Shown piece after piece: positions 1-8,526 of a stretch of 64,000 nucleotides of DNA. Within the stretch, counting starts at the first letter, position 1, and every line of letters starts with the position of its first letter. The stretch covers positions 154,932 through 218,931 of the forward strand of contig JACKOW010000008.1 in the NCBI GenBank assembly GCA_024234055.1, read 5' to 3'. The DNA is from Rhodanobacteraceae bacterium. Lineage in GTDB: Bacteria; Pseudomonadota; Gammaproteobacteria; Xanthomonadales; SZUA-5. Made by a program: the position numbers and the translations under genes. The notes beneath the pieces were generated by a model that searched no databases, was not told where the DNA came from, and saw only the letters and a list, made by a program, of their open reading frames with translations.

Positions 1-597
1 AGGGATCAGAGTGGTGCGGGCACCGGCAGCCTGCATCAACCGGCCCATGCCGGCGCTGATCACCACCACCTGATCTGCGCGACGCAGGGCGGCGTTGCGC
101 AACCAGCGTAGCGGGGCGAGGGCCAGCGCCAGCCAGCGCGAGGGCCAGTATCGCTGCACCACGTCAGGATAGACGTCCTGACTCCAGTGGATCGTCTTTG
201 CGCCAGCACGGCGGGCGGCAGCGATTGCCAGTGGATAGAACAAGGGCGGATCACTGCAGACGATCACCAGATCGCCCGGCAGCCATTCACGCCGCAAAAC
301 GCGCCAGGCCCGCCAGGCGAATGTCGGCCACGAGGCCAGCTTGGCGAGGATGCCGATGGGCCCATGCGACAGTCGATCAATCACTATGCGTTTGACCGAA
401 TCGTTGTCCCCAGCCGGAAGCACATCCGCCCCGCGTGCCCGGCTCAGCAGTACCACCTCGAAACCTTCCGCGCGCAGCAGATCGATGACCTCCCCACACA
501 ACACGGCGGTCGGCGCCGGATCAGGCGGCAACCATTGGTTGATCATCCACACCCGCGGTTTGGCCGGGGCGGTTTCGTTCGAAGAATCGGCGCTCAT
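1..597 (-). CDS. Glycosyltransferase family 4, N-terminal part (runs off the left edge)
   Basis: An open frame of 199 codons runs from an ATG at 597 to the window edge with no stop, so the gene continues outside. The start reads MSADSSNETAPAKP and then RVWMINQWLPPDPAPTA, which resembles the first beta-alpha unit of WcaI/WbuB-like GT4 enzymes. A later WSQDVYPDVVQRYW stretch matches the QD-W/Y-PD motif at the end of the N-terminal Rossmann domain in that group. It should transfer a sugar from a nucleotide donor to a lipid-linked glycan at the cytoplasmic face of the inner membrane. The donor-binding C-terminal half is not in view, so the substrate cannot be named. It is separated from mutL by a tandem repeat block. 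Family assignment is fairly sure; specificity is unknown. Confidence 0.75.
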   Translation of the reverse strand, partial: MSADSSNETAPAKPRVWMINQWLPPDPAPTAVLCGEVIDLLRAEGFEVVLLSRARGADVLPAGDNDSVKRIVIDRLSHGPIGILAKLASWPTFAWRAWRVLRREWLPGDLVIVCSDPPLFYPLAIAAARRAGAKTIHWSQDVYPDVVQRYWPSRWLALALAPLRWLRNAALRRADQVVVISAGMGRLMQAAGARTTLIP

Positions 598-630
598 GCG
601 AGACCCCATCCACGGCGGATCGCGCAAGAA

Positions 631-930
631 GCCCAGCCAGAGCAGCGGAGCAAGCTCCGCTCTACGAGAGCAGCGGTGTGCGAGGCTGTTGTAGTGCCGA
701 GCTTGCTCGGCTGGATGTGCGGCTTTTCTCGATTCACGGAACCAAGAGCAGGAACAGAAGCCCAGCCAGAGCAGCGGAGCAAGCTCCGCTCTACGAGAGC
801 AGCGGTGTGCGAGGCTGTTGTAGTGCCGAGCTTGCTCGGCAGGATGTGCGGCTTTTCCCGAGTCACAGAACCAAGATCGGGAGCAGAAGCCCAGCCAGAG
901 CAGCGGAGCAAGCTCCGCTCTACGAGAGCA
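631..930. repeat. Tandem 129-bp repeat, about 2.3 copies, with internal palindromes
   Basis: Copies begin at 631, 760 and 889 with the same GCCCAGCCAGAGCAGCGGAG text; the third breaks off after about 42 bp. Each full unit holds two perfect hairpins, AGCGGAGCAAGCTCCGCT and TGCCGAGCTTGCTCGGCA. Small differences between copies (for example TTTTCTCGATTCACGG versus TTTTCCCGAGTCACAG) show they are not an exact assembly duplication. The block lies between mutL and the minus-strand glycosyltransferase. A related single copy is at 49895-49987. Confidence 0.9.
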
Positions 931-948
931 AAGTTGGATTGCCGCACC

Positions 949-2751
949 TCAGCGCCCCCGCAAAAACAATCGATCGAGCGCGGCCTTGTCCAGCTGCACC
1001 CAGGTGGGTCGGCCGTGATTGCACTGGCCGCTGCGTTCGGTGGCTTCCATATCGCGCAGCAGCGCATTCATCTCCGGCACGGTCAGGCGCCGATTGGCGC
1101 GCACCGAGGCATGACACGCCAGGGTGCCGAGCAATTCGTTGCGGGTTTCCTCGATGCGCGTGGAGCTGCCGTGCTGGCGCAGATCGGACAGCACGTCGCG
1201 CACCAGCGCTTCGATGTCGAGATCAGCCAGCGCCGTCGGTACCCGGCGCACGCTGATGGATTCGACACCCGACCGCACCACTTCAAAGCCCAGCGCCTCG
1301 AACTGTTCGGCGGCGGTTTCGGCCAGATCGGCTTCGCGCCCGGAGACGGCGATCTGCAGCGGCACCAGCAGCGTCTGCGAGCGCACGCCCACGCCCTCCA
1401 GAGCTTGCTTGAGGCGTTCATAGGTGATGCGTTCATGGGCCGCATGCATGTCTACCAGCACCAGCCCGGCGGCGTTCTCGGCCAGCACGAACACGCCATG
1501 CAACTGCGCCAGCGCAAAGCCCAGTGGCGGCGTGTCCGGGCGCGATTCCGGAGGCACCGGGAGCGTCGGGGATGCAAGGGAATCGGTCGAGTACAAGGCT
1601 CGATAAGCCGCCAGCGGCTGCGCCACCTGGCTCTGGCCCAGGCGCATCGGCATTTGCGTGAAGCTGCTGCTCGTCGGTGTCGCAGACGGCCGCTCCGAGG
1701 AGCCAGCCGAGGCCGCCAGCGGTCCACCGACGGCGACGCCACCCACGCTGCCTGCCCGGGTGCCAGCCAGGGCCTCATGCAGCGTGCGATAGATCATGTC
1801 GTGGACAATGCGGCCCTCGCGAAAACGCACCTCATGCTTGGCCGGATGCACGTTCACATCCACCCGCGCCGGATCGATGTCCAGATACAGCACAAAAGCC
1901 GGATGGCGCCCATGGAAGAGCACATCGGCATAAGCCTGACGCACGGCGTGGGCAATCAGGCGATCGCGCACCAGCCGCCCGTTGACGTAGAAATATTGTT
2001 GATCGGCCTGCGAACGGGCATCGGTGGGCAGCCCGACCCAGCCGCGCAAACGCGCGCCCGCGCCTTCGAAATCCAGATCCAGCGCACGCTCGGCAAAGGC
2101 CGGCCCCACCACCGAGCGCAAGCGGGCGCGCATCTGCTCGGGCTCCAGCGCCGCCCGGATCGGCAACTGCGACTTGCTGTTGTGGCTGAGCCGAAACTCC
2201 ACCTCGGGCCGGGCCAGCGCCAACGAGCGCACCCAATCCTCGATATGCCCGAACTCGGTGCGCTCGGCCTTCAGGAACTTGCGCCGCGCCGGCACGTTGT
2301 AGAACAGGTCCCAAGCCTCCACTCGCGTACCCGGTCGCATGGCCTCGGCCCGCGGCGGCGACACCTGCCCGGCCGAGGCATCCACCCTAAAACCATGGGC
2401 TTCGCCGGGCGTGCGCGAAGCCAGCGTCAAGCGCGAGACCGAGGCAATGCTCGGCAGTGCTTCACCGCGAAAGCCCAGCGAGCGCACCACTTCGAGATCG
2501 TCCATCGACGTGATCTTGCTGGTCGCATGCCGATTCAGCGCCAGCGGCAACTCCTCCACCGGAATGCCACCACCGTCATCGCTGATGCGGATCAGCTTGG
2601 CACCGCCGGCCTCGATGTCGATCTCCACCAGCCCCGCACCGGCGTCCAGCGCGTTCTCGACCAGTTCCTTGACCACCGACGACGGCCGCTCTATCACCTC
2701 GCCGGCGGCGATTTGATTGATCAGGTGGTCGGAAAGTACGCGGATCGGCAT
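949..2751 (-). CDS. mutL: DNA mismatch repair protein MutL
   Basis: A 600-residue protein starting MPIRVLSDHLINQIAAGEV, the canonical MutL N-terminus. The GHKL ATPase motifs are clear: VVKELVENALDAGA, DDGGGIP and GFRGEALPSI within the first 110 residues, followed by the transducer domain. The C-terminal dimerisation domain carries a DMHAAHERITYER motif, the site that in many bacteria forms part of the MutL endonuclease, and ends GQCNHGRPTWVQL. MutL couples MutS mismatch recognition to downstream repair. An in-frame ATG at 2763 would add only four residues (MLHA); the longer upstream extension lacks family similarity, so 2751 is preferred. It lies downstream of a terminator and appears to be its own transcription unit, unrelated to the glycan locus. 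Confidence 0.97.
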   Translation of the reverse strand: MPIRVLSDHLINQIAAGEVIERPSSVVKELVENALDAGAGLVEIDIEAGGAKLIRISDDGGGIPVEELPLALNRHATSKITSMDDLEVVRSLGFRGEALPSIASVSRLTLASRTPGEAHGFRVDASAGQVSPPRAEAMRPGTRVEAWDLFYNVPARRKFLKAERTEFGHIEDWVRSLALARPEVEFRLSHNSKSQLPIRAALEPEQMRARLRSVVGPAFAERALDLDFEGAGARLRGWVGLPTDARSQADQQYFYVNGRLVRDRLIAHAVRQAYADVLFHGRHPAFVLYLDIDPARVDVNVHPAKHEVRFREGRIVHDMIYRTLHEALAGTRAGSVGGVAVGGPLAASAGSSERPSATPTSSSFTQMPMRLGQSQVAQPLAAYRALYSTDSLASPTLPVPPESRPDTPPLGFALAQLHGVFVLAENAAGLVLVDMHAAHERITYERLKQALEGVGVRSQTLLVPLQIAVSGREADLAETAAEQFEALGFEVVRSGVESISVRRVPTALADLDIEALVRDVLSDLRQHGSSTRIEETRNELLGTLACHASVRANRRLTVPEMNALLRDMEATERSGQCNHGRPTWVQLDKAALDRLFLRGR

Positions 2752-2815
2752 CGCGTGGAGCATAGCCTTGCTGCCCCCGAAGGAGCGACCTTGTGTCGCG
2801 ACCGAACCAACTCCC

Positions 2816-2842
2816 GATCGCGGACAGAGTCCGCTCCCACAG
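2816..2842. repeat. REP-like dispersed palindrome
   Basis: Contains CGGACAGAGTCCGCTCCCAC, the reverse complement of the element at 53245-53268 and 62494-62517. The core GGACAGAGTCC is a near-perfect short palindrome. It sits just upstream of the mutL start. Confidence 0.7.
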
Positions 2843-2895
2843 GAAAACCGCGCCGCGAGGGCGCTCGTCCTGGCAAAGCGGAGGCCCAGAAACGC

Positions 2896-2919
2896 AAAAA
2901 GCCCCGCGGAGGGGCTTTT
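2896..2919 (-). terminator. Rho-independent terminator after the WecA-like gene
   Basis: AAAAGCCCC-GCGGA-GGGGCTTTT forms a strong GC stem flanked by A and T tracts, placed 22 bp past the stop of the minus-strand WecA-like gene. It should end the long leftward glycan transcript before mutL. The A and T tracts make it potentially bidirectional. Confidence 0.85.
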
Positions 2920-2940
2920 CGCAACATCCAACTCGCCGGC

Positions 2941-4005
2941 CTATTTGACCAGTTCAGGATCCGCTTCGACCGCCTGACCGCTGCCCAGCATGCCTACGGC
3001 GATCAAGGCATAGGTGCCCAGAACCACCAGGAATCCACCGATCAGCCACAGATCGGATGCGCCCAGCGCCATCAAACCCAGCCCGGCGCCGGCGAGAGCC
3101 AGATGCAGTGCCGTCCCGGCGACGACAACTTTGGGCACGCTCAAGCCCCGGTCCAGCAGCAGATGGTGGAAATGCAGGCGATCGGCGGCGAAGGGCGAAC
3201 GTCCGCCAGCAAGCCGACGGCCGATCAATGTCAGGCAGTCAAGAATAGGCAGTGCTACCAGCCAGGGTGCCACCGCGGGCGTGATTCGCGCCGCAGGCCC
3301 CTGAGTGAGTTCAATTGCCGCCCAGGCCAGCATCAGGCCGAGCAAGGCACTGCCGCTGTTGCCCAGAAAGGTCAGGGCTTTCGGACGACCCGGCATCCGC
3401 AAATTGAATCCCAGGAATGCCAGGACGGCCGATGCGCCGACCAGAAGCTGCGCGCACAGGGCCAGTTTGTCGGTTCCATAGGCGAGAGCGGACATCAGCG
3501 CCAATGTCGACGCAACTATCGACCCCGCAAGGCCATCGACGCCATCGATCATGTTGACCGCATTGATCAGCCCGACCACGGCAAAGACCGTGAACGGGAT
3601 CGCGAAAATCCCCAGGCTCAGCGGCAAGACGGCCGAGGACAGCGACAGACTGAGCAGCACAGAGCCGCAGGCACACAGCACCAGAGCCGAGCCACACTGC
3701 ACCAGAATACGGGCCGGCCACGGCAAGTCTAAAACATCGTCCGCCACGCCAACACCGATCAACATGGCACCGGCAATCAGCATCCCCAGCGTCGCCGGAT
3801 CCAGGCTCGGCCAGGCAAGCGAGAGCAAGGCCGGCAACAGCGCCGCGTAGATCGCAATGCCGCCGATCACAGGCGTTGGATGCTCATGGTCCTTGCGACC
3901 AATGGGATGATCCACCAGTCGCAGACACTCAGCCCATCCCAGCAACAGCCTGCAGCAGACAGCGCTAACCGCAAAGGCGACAAAGCTAGACATCAATAGA
4001 TGCAC
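2941..4005 (-). CDS. WecA/MraY-family undecaprenyl-phosphate glycosyl-1-phosphate transferase
   Basis: A 354-residue integral membrane protein with about ten hydrophobic segments. Family signatures are visible: RLVDHPIGRKDHEHPTPVIGG near residue 30, the catalytic NAVNMIDGVDGLAGS loop near 150, and RLHFHHLLLDRGLS near 275, equivalent to the HHxxDRG-type motif. Such enzymes move a sugar-1-phosphate (GlcNAc-1-P for WecA) onto undecaprenyl phosphate to start O-antigen or EPS repeat synthesis. It is the last gene of the leftward locus and is followed by a clear terminator. An internal ATG at 3993 (MSSFVAF) is a possible alternative start. The sugar used cannot be read from the sequence. A 212-bp gap to galE holds no gene. 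Confidence 0.88.
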   Translation of the reverse strand: MHLLMSSFVAFAVSAVCCRLLLGWAECLRLVDHPIGRKDHEHPTPVIGGIAIYAALLPALLSLAWPSLDPATLGMLIAGAMLIGVGVADDVLDLPWPARILVQCGSALVLCACGSVLLSLSLSSAVLPLSLGIFAIPFTVFAVVGLINAVNMIDGVDGLAGSIVASTLALMSALAYGTDKLALCAQLLVGASAVLAFLGFNLRMPGRPKALTFLGNSGSALLGLMLAWAAIELTQGPAARITPAVAPWLVALPILDCLTLIGRRLAGGRSPFAADRLHFHHLLLDRGLSVPKVVVAGTALHLALAGAGLGLMALGASDLWLIGGFLVVLGTYALIAVGMLGSGQAVEADPELVK

Positions 4006-4217
4006 GCACTTCCCCTGATTGCATCCTTCAGCAGCTCAGTCGAACCAAGCCCCCAGATCGCGAGTTTGCCCCCGGACTTGTTGAGGACGCAAGCGCGATG
4101 CCCAACTTGCGCTTTTCCGGCGGGTAGGACTGTCAATTCTCCGACAACCCCTGAAGACTTGTTGCAGTCGACCGATGGGAATATCCGCTCGGGCGACATG
4201 CTGCGGGCCTTGCCCCG

Positions 4218-5192
4218 TCAATAACGTCGAGCCCGATGCCACGCTGCAGCTGTTTCGACAATCGCGTCCAGCGATTGATATTGAGGATTCCAGCCCAGGA
4301 GTTCACGGGCCTTGGTGCTGTCAGCGATCAAGGTCGCGGGATCCCCGGGCCGGCGCGGCGCGTTCACTCTGGGGACAGATCGCCCTGTGACTCGCTCCAC
4401 CGATTCGATGACTTCGAGTACGCTGGCACCAGACTCGCTCCCGAGATTGAACACGTGGGCACCCGAATTGGCGAGCAGGAAATCCATGGCGCACGCGTGG
4501 GCCTGCGCCAGATCGTCCACATGCACATAATCCCGTATGCACGTTCCATCAGCCGTTGGATAGTCTTGGCCGAGCACGCGAAGCGCCGGCGCTGAGCCGA
4601 GCGCTGCATTCAAGGCATTGGGAATCAAGTGCGTTTCCGGATCGTGCGACTCTCCGATTCCACCGTGCGGAGAAGCTCCAGCCGCATTGAAGTAACGCAG
4701 CGCAACGCTGTCCAGTTCGTAGGCAGCAACAGCATCAGCCAGCAGGCGCTCGCACATCCACTTGCTGGCCCCGTAGGGATTTATTGGCGCCTTTGGGTGG
4801 TCTTCTCCGATCCGATCCGCCTCAGGCACCCCGAAGATGGCACAGGTCGATGAGAACACCAGGCGATGAACCTCTCTCTTGCGCATCACCTTCAACAAGT
4901 TCAAGGTGCCAACGAGGTTGTTGTCGTAGTAGCTGTAAGGGTCCGTGACTGACTCGCCAACCAGCGCCTTGGCGCAAAAGTGCATCACCACTTCCGCGCC
5001 GGACGCGGATAGCGCCCGGTCGATGGCTGCAGGATCCAGCAAGTCACCCACATGCAGTGGGTTCCCCGTGACAGCGACGCGATGTCCCGTGCTCAGGTTA
5101 TCGAAGACATGCACCTCATGGCCCGCCTGGTTCAACCAGCGCACCATGTGCGCACCAATATAACCAGCGCCACCACACACCAGTACCTTCAT
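4218..5192 (-). CDS. galE: UDP-glucose 4-epimerase
   Basis: A short-chain dehydrogenase-type epimerase of 324 residues starting MKVLVCGGAGYIGAHMV. It has the GxxGxxG NAD-binding motif, the YGASKWMCE form of the YxxxK catalytic pair, the HFCAKALVGESV segment, and the GTCIRDYVHVDDLAQAH block typical of GalE. It interconverts UDP-glucose and UDP-galactose (or the GlcNAc/GalNAc forms), supplying precursors for the polysaccharide. The start at 5192 is preceded by a GGAG and leaves one base after the fcl stop, so the two are probably translated together. The longer frame up to 5264 overlaps fcl and lacks homology. Substrate range is not resolved. Confidence 0.93.
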   Translation of the reverse strand: MKVLVCGGAGYIGAHMVRWLNQAGHEVHVFDNLSTGHRVAVTGNPLHVGDLLDPAAIDRALSASGAEVVMHFCAKALVGESVTDPYSYYDNNLVGTLNLLKVMRKREVHRLVFSSTCAIFGVPEADRIGEDHPKAPINPYGASKWMCERLLADAVAAYELDSVALRYFNAAGASPHGGIGESHDPETHLIPNALNAALGSAPALRVLGQDYPTADGTCIRDYVHVDDLAQAHACAMDFLLANSGAHVFNLGSESGASVLEVIESVERVTGRSVPRVNAPRRPGDPATLIADSTKARELLGWNPQYQSLDAIVETAAAWHRARRY

Positions 5193-5193
5193 C

Positions 5194-6141
5194 TCAGCTC
5201 CGCGCCTCGGCCGCATGATCCACAAACCACTGATAGGTGCTGGCCAGTCCTTCATCGAGTCCAATCCGGGCTTGCCAGCCCAAGTTGGTCAAACGACTGA
5301 CATCGAGCAACTTCCGGGGTGTCCCATCCGGCTTCGATGGATCACAGATGATTTCGCCCTGATAGCCGACCACGGCGGCCACCCGCTGCGCCAGCTCAAG
5401 GATGGTCAGATCGTCCCCCACACCCACATTGATGATCTCCGCGCTACTGTATTTGCGCATCAAATGGACCGAGGCATCGGCGAGATCGTCCACGTGCAGG
5501 AATTCGCGACGGGGGCTGCCCGAACCCCAGATCACAACCTGCAAGAGCCCATCGCGTTTCGCCTCATGAAAGCGTCGGATCAGCGCGGGCAATACATGTG
5601 AATTCTCGGGGTGAAAATTGTCCCCAGGGCCATAGAGATTGGTTGGCATCAGTGAAATGGCGTCGAAGCCATACTGCTGACGATAAGCCTGACACATCTT
5701 GATACCCGCGATCTTGGCTATCGCATACCACTCATTCGTGGGTTCCAGCGGCCCCGTCAGCAGGCATTCCTCGCGCATCGGTTGCGGCGCATGCTTGGGG
5801 TAGATGCAAGACGAGCCCAGGAACAAGAGCTTGCGCACACCGTGCCGCCAGGCAGCATCGATCACCGCGTTCTGAATGCAGAGATTGTCGTGGAGGAACT
5901 CAGCCGGGTACAGGCTGTTGGCATGGATACCTCCGACCTTGGCAGCAGCCATGAACACGAGGTCCGGCCTTTCTCGGGCAAACCACGCGCTCACTGCGGT
6001 GGCATCGCGCAGATCGACCGACGAACGCTCGATCGTCATGAGGTTGGTAAATCCTGCGGAGTGCAAACGCCGCAGGAGGGCCGAACCAACCAAGCCACGG
6101 TGGCCAGCTACCAGAATCCGATCACTCTGATCAATCATCAA
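5194..6141 (-). CDS. fcl: GDP-L-fucose synthase
   Basis: A 315-residue SDR enzyme starting MMIDQSDRILVAGHRGLVGSALLRRL. Typical Fcl/WcaG segments are present: MAAAKVGGIHANS, FLGSSCIYPKHAPQPM, EWYAIAKIAGIKMCQAYRQQYG and NLYGPGDNFHPENSHV. It epimerises and reduces GDP-4-keto-6-deoxy-mannose, the Gmd product, to GDP-L-fucose. The gene follows gmd by about 100 bp on the same strand, which makes the pathway pairing firm. The polymer built here probably contains L-fucose. Confidence 0.96.
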   Translation of the reverse strand: MMIDQSDRILVAGHRGLVGSALLRRLHSAGFTNLMTIERSSVDLRDATAVSAWFARERPDLVFMAAAKVGGIHANSLYPAEFLHDNLCIQNAVIDAAWRHGVRKLLFLGSSCIYPKHAPQPMREECLLTGPLEPTNEWYAIAKIAGIKMCQAYRQQYGFDAISLMPTNLYGPGDNFHPENSHVLPALIRRFHEAKRDGLLQVVIWGSGSPRREFLHVDDLADASVHLMRKYSSAEIINVGVGDDLTILELAQRVAAVVGYQGEIICDPSKPDGTPRKLLDVSRLTNLGWQARIGLDEGLASTYQWFVDHAAEARS

Positions 6142-6242
6142 TCGCGTCCTGAAATCCCCTGAACCGACCCAACGCCGGCCACACTAGCCACCGACGGCAC
6201 GAACTTCATGCCCGCGGGAAGCGCCGAAACATCGTCCAGCAT

Positions 6243-7388
6243 CTACTCATGATGGTCGAAAGCCCTGAAACCCGCGCGGCGAATCATTGCGTCGCGCTGA
6301 GCCAGCTTGAGATCCTCGCGCATCATCTCGCCGACCAGGCCATTGAAGCCGACTTTAGGAGCCCAACCCAGCTTTTCTCTGGCCTTGCTGGGATCACCAA
6401 GCAGCGTGTCGACCTCCGAAGGCCTGAAGTAGCGCGGATCGATGGCGACAATGCGCTGGCCAACCTTCAACGCGCTTTCCGCGGGCGCCGCCGCAATGAC
6501 ACCGATCTCATCAACCCCACTTCCCTCCCATTCGATCGCAATACCCAATTCCGCCGCAGCGCAGGTCACAAACTCCCGCACCGAATGCTGCACTCCCGTG
6601 GCAATCACGAAGTCCTCTGGCTCATCGGCCTGAAGCATGAGCCATTGCGCCTCCACGAAGTCCCGCGCGTGCCCCCAATCCCGCAGGGAATTCAGGTTCC
6701 CCAGATACAAGCAATCCTGCAAACCCAAGTGAATACGCGCCAGCGCACGGGTGATCTTTCGCGTCACGAAAGTCTCACCACGAATCGGCGATTCATGGTT
6801 GAACAGGATGCCGTTGCAAGCAAACATGCCGTAGGACTCCCGGTAGTTCACCGTGATCCAGTAGGCGTAGACCTTTGCGGCTCCGTAGGGAGAGCGCGGG
6901 TAGAAGGGAGTGGTCTCGCGCTGAGGAATCTCCTGGACCTTGCCGAACATCTCGGATGTGGACGCCTGATAGAAGCGTGTCCTCTGCTCCAGACCAAGAA
7001 TGCGAATAGCCTCAAGCAGCCGGAGGCAACCCATGGCATCGCTATTGGCCGTGTACTCCGGGCTCTCAAACGACACTGCGACGTGACTCTGCGCACCGAG
7101 ATTGTAGATCTCATCGGGCTGAACCTCTTGCACTATACGAATCAGATTGGTGGAATCCGTCAGATCCCCGTAGTGCAAAATGAGTTTCCGGTTCTTCTCA
7201 TGAGGATCCTGGTAAAGATGATCTATGCGATCGGTATTGAACGAGGACGCCCGGCGCTTTATTCCGTGCACCTCATAGCCCTTGCCAAGTAGAAATTCAG
7301 CCAAATAGGCGCCATCTTGACCCGTGATACCAGTTATCAACGCCACCTTGCCGTTCGCACCTGAATTTTCACTGCACTCTGTATTCAC
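6243..7388 (-). CDS. gmd: GDP-mannose 4,6-dehydratase
   Basis: A 381-residue SDR enzyme. The N-terminus ALITGITGQDGAYLAEFLL and the following GIKRRASSFNTDRIDHLYQD are diagnostic of Gmd. YGAAKVYAYWITVNYRE carries the YxxxK pair, and FNHESPIRGETFVTRKITR is the usual substrate-binding block. It converts GDP-D-mannose to GDP-4-keto-6-deoxy-D-mannose, the fucose precursor. The start is a GTG whose first base is shared with the TAG stop of the upstream methyltransferase, indicating translational coupling. The enzymes that make GDP-mannose (ManB/ManC) are not in this window. Confidence 0.97.
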   Translation of the reverse strand: MNTECSENSGANGKVALITGITGQDGAYLAEFLLGKGYEVHGIKRRASSFNTDRIDHLYQDPHEKNRKLILHYGDLTDSTNLIRIVQEVQPDEIYNLGAQSHVAVSFESPEYTANSDAMGCLRLLEAIRILGLEQRTRFYQASTSEMFGKVQEIPQRETTPFYPRSPYGAAKVYAYWITVNYRESYGMFACNGILFNHESPIRGETFVTRKITRALARIHLGLQDCLYLGNLNSLRDWGHARDFVEAQWLMLQADEPEDFVIATGVQHSVREFVTCAAAELGIAIEWEGSGVDEIGVIAAAPAESALKVGQRIVAIDPRYFRPSEVDTLLGDPSKAREKLGWAPKVGFNGLVGEMMREDLKLAQRDAMIRRAGFRAFDHHE

Positions 7389-8434
7389 TATTCTACCTTT
7401 CTGACTGTCGCCCGAGGCGCCCGCGCTGCGGCAATCGACTGCAGCGATGCAAGCTTGAGCGTTGACTCACGAAATGAATACACCACCGCTCCCGAACAAT
7501 CCCGGACGTCACCCGCCCAAGACCAGACCTCGCTGCTCACCAACGGACGTACATTGATCTCTACCCGAACGGTAAACCCGGATCGAACTCGCACGGTTTC
7601 CCCCAGAAGGAACGTCGCCCGCCCATAGACCAGTTTAGGCGCATCCGGAGCGTTGGTTAAAACCAATCCATTTCCAAAATGCAGATCAAACCAGCCCATG
7701 AAGCCGTGTAAATCTCCATCCTGCGCCATTTGAAAAACAAGCTCAGGACACAAATCCATCCTGACATCTGTCGACCAAGAGAACTCGCCGAGACATTGCG
7801 CCGGCGAAAGTAGGTCGGATGCATTTGCCTGCGAAGCGATCAGGCTGCCGAACTCCCAGCGGCCGAGCGAACTTATGTCGACGCCAAGGTCATTTTCCTT
7901 CCAGATCCTGTTCCACTCCGCCATAAATCTCGGCTCGCTCACAGGAGCCACGAACATCCTGTCCGACATCGGCAGTACAACGCCCTTGGCGGTCAAGAAG
8001 CGACGACACGCATCGCTCACAATGGCTTGCGTGCCCCCAAACAATGGTAAGGTACCGCGAATATCGGCCAGTATGACATCCACTCGATCGGGCAGATCGA
8101 TCTCGCGTGAATCAGCGCAGATCACCACGATCTGGTCTTCGAAACCATTTCTCTTAGCCGCGTCAACCAACGCCCACACCAGTGGATTGGGGTCAACAGC
8201 GTAAACTCTTTGCGCCCCGAACTTGCAAGCCAGCAAGGACAAAATCCCCGAGCCGGCCCCTAGGTCCAGCACAATTGACCCAGGCTTGACGTGACGTCGC
8301 ATTGCATCGGTGAAAGCAGCCATCCGCAACGGATCGGACAGCATCACGCCGTATGACCTCATGTTATACGACATGCTTCGATCCCATCCCGACAGTGCCA
8401 CTATCTCGCGACCCAGCCTTTGCCAGAGACGCAC
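7388..8434 (-). CDS. PRMT-like class I SAM-dependent methyltransferase
   Basis: 348 residues starting at a GTG (8434); an ATG at 8374 (MSYNMRSYGVM) is the main alternative. The layout follows the protein arginine methyltransferase fold: YNMRSYGVMLSD, then motif I VLDLGAGSGILSLLACKFGA, the acidic post-I strand VYAVDPN, and a C-terminal beta-barrel-like half. The double-E loop of true PRMTs is not obvious: ILADIRGTLPLFGG replaces the usual SEWMGYxL-type text. It is coupled to gmd by a one-base overlap and lies 92 bp downstream of the lasso-cyclase-like gene. Its substrate could be the RiPP product, a protein, or a sugar. The methyltransferase class is clear; the target is unknown. Confidence 0.75.
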   Translation of the reverse strand: MRLWQRLGREIVALSGWDRSMSYNMRSYGVMLSDPLRMAAFTDAMRRHVKPGSIVLDLGAGSGILSLLACKFGAQRVYAVDPNPLVWALVDAAKRNGFEDQIVVICADSREIDLPDRVDVILADIRGTLPLFGGTQAIVSDACRRFLTAKGVVLPMSDRMFVAPVSEPRFMAEWNRIWKENDLGVDISSLGRWEFGSLIASQANASDLLSPAQCLGEFSWSTDVRMDLCPELVFQMAQDGDLHGFMGWFDLHFGNGLVLTNAPDAPKLVYGRATFLLGETVRVRSGFTVRVEINVRPLVSSEVWSWAGDVRDCSGAVVYSFRESTLKLASLQSIAAARAPRATVRKVE

Positions 8435-8526
8435 TCACCATCGACGCCGCTCCGATCGATGATCGCCACTCGCTTGCCGTTGACACATAAATTGACATCT
8501 CTTCTCATGCGGAGCTACCGCGATTC

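Noticed and set aside
187..3732. 1,181-codon plus-strand open frame
   Set aside because: It runs antisense to mutL and the WecA-like gene, both with clear family motifs. Its Arg/Gln/His-rich composition is typical of a shadow frame in high-GC DNA.
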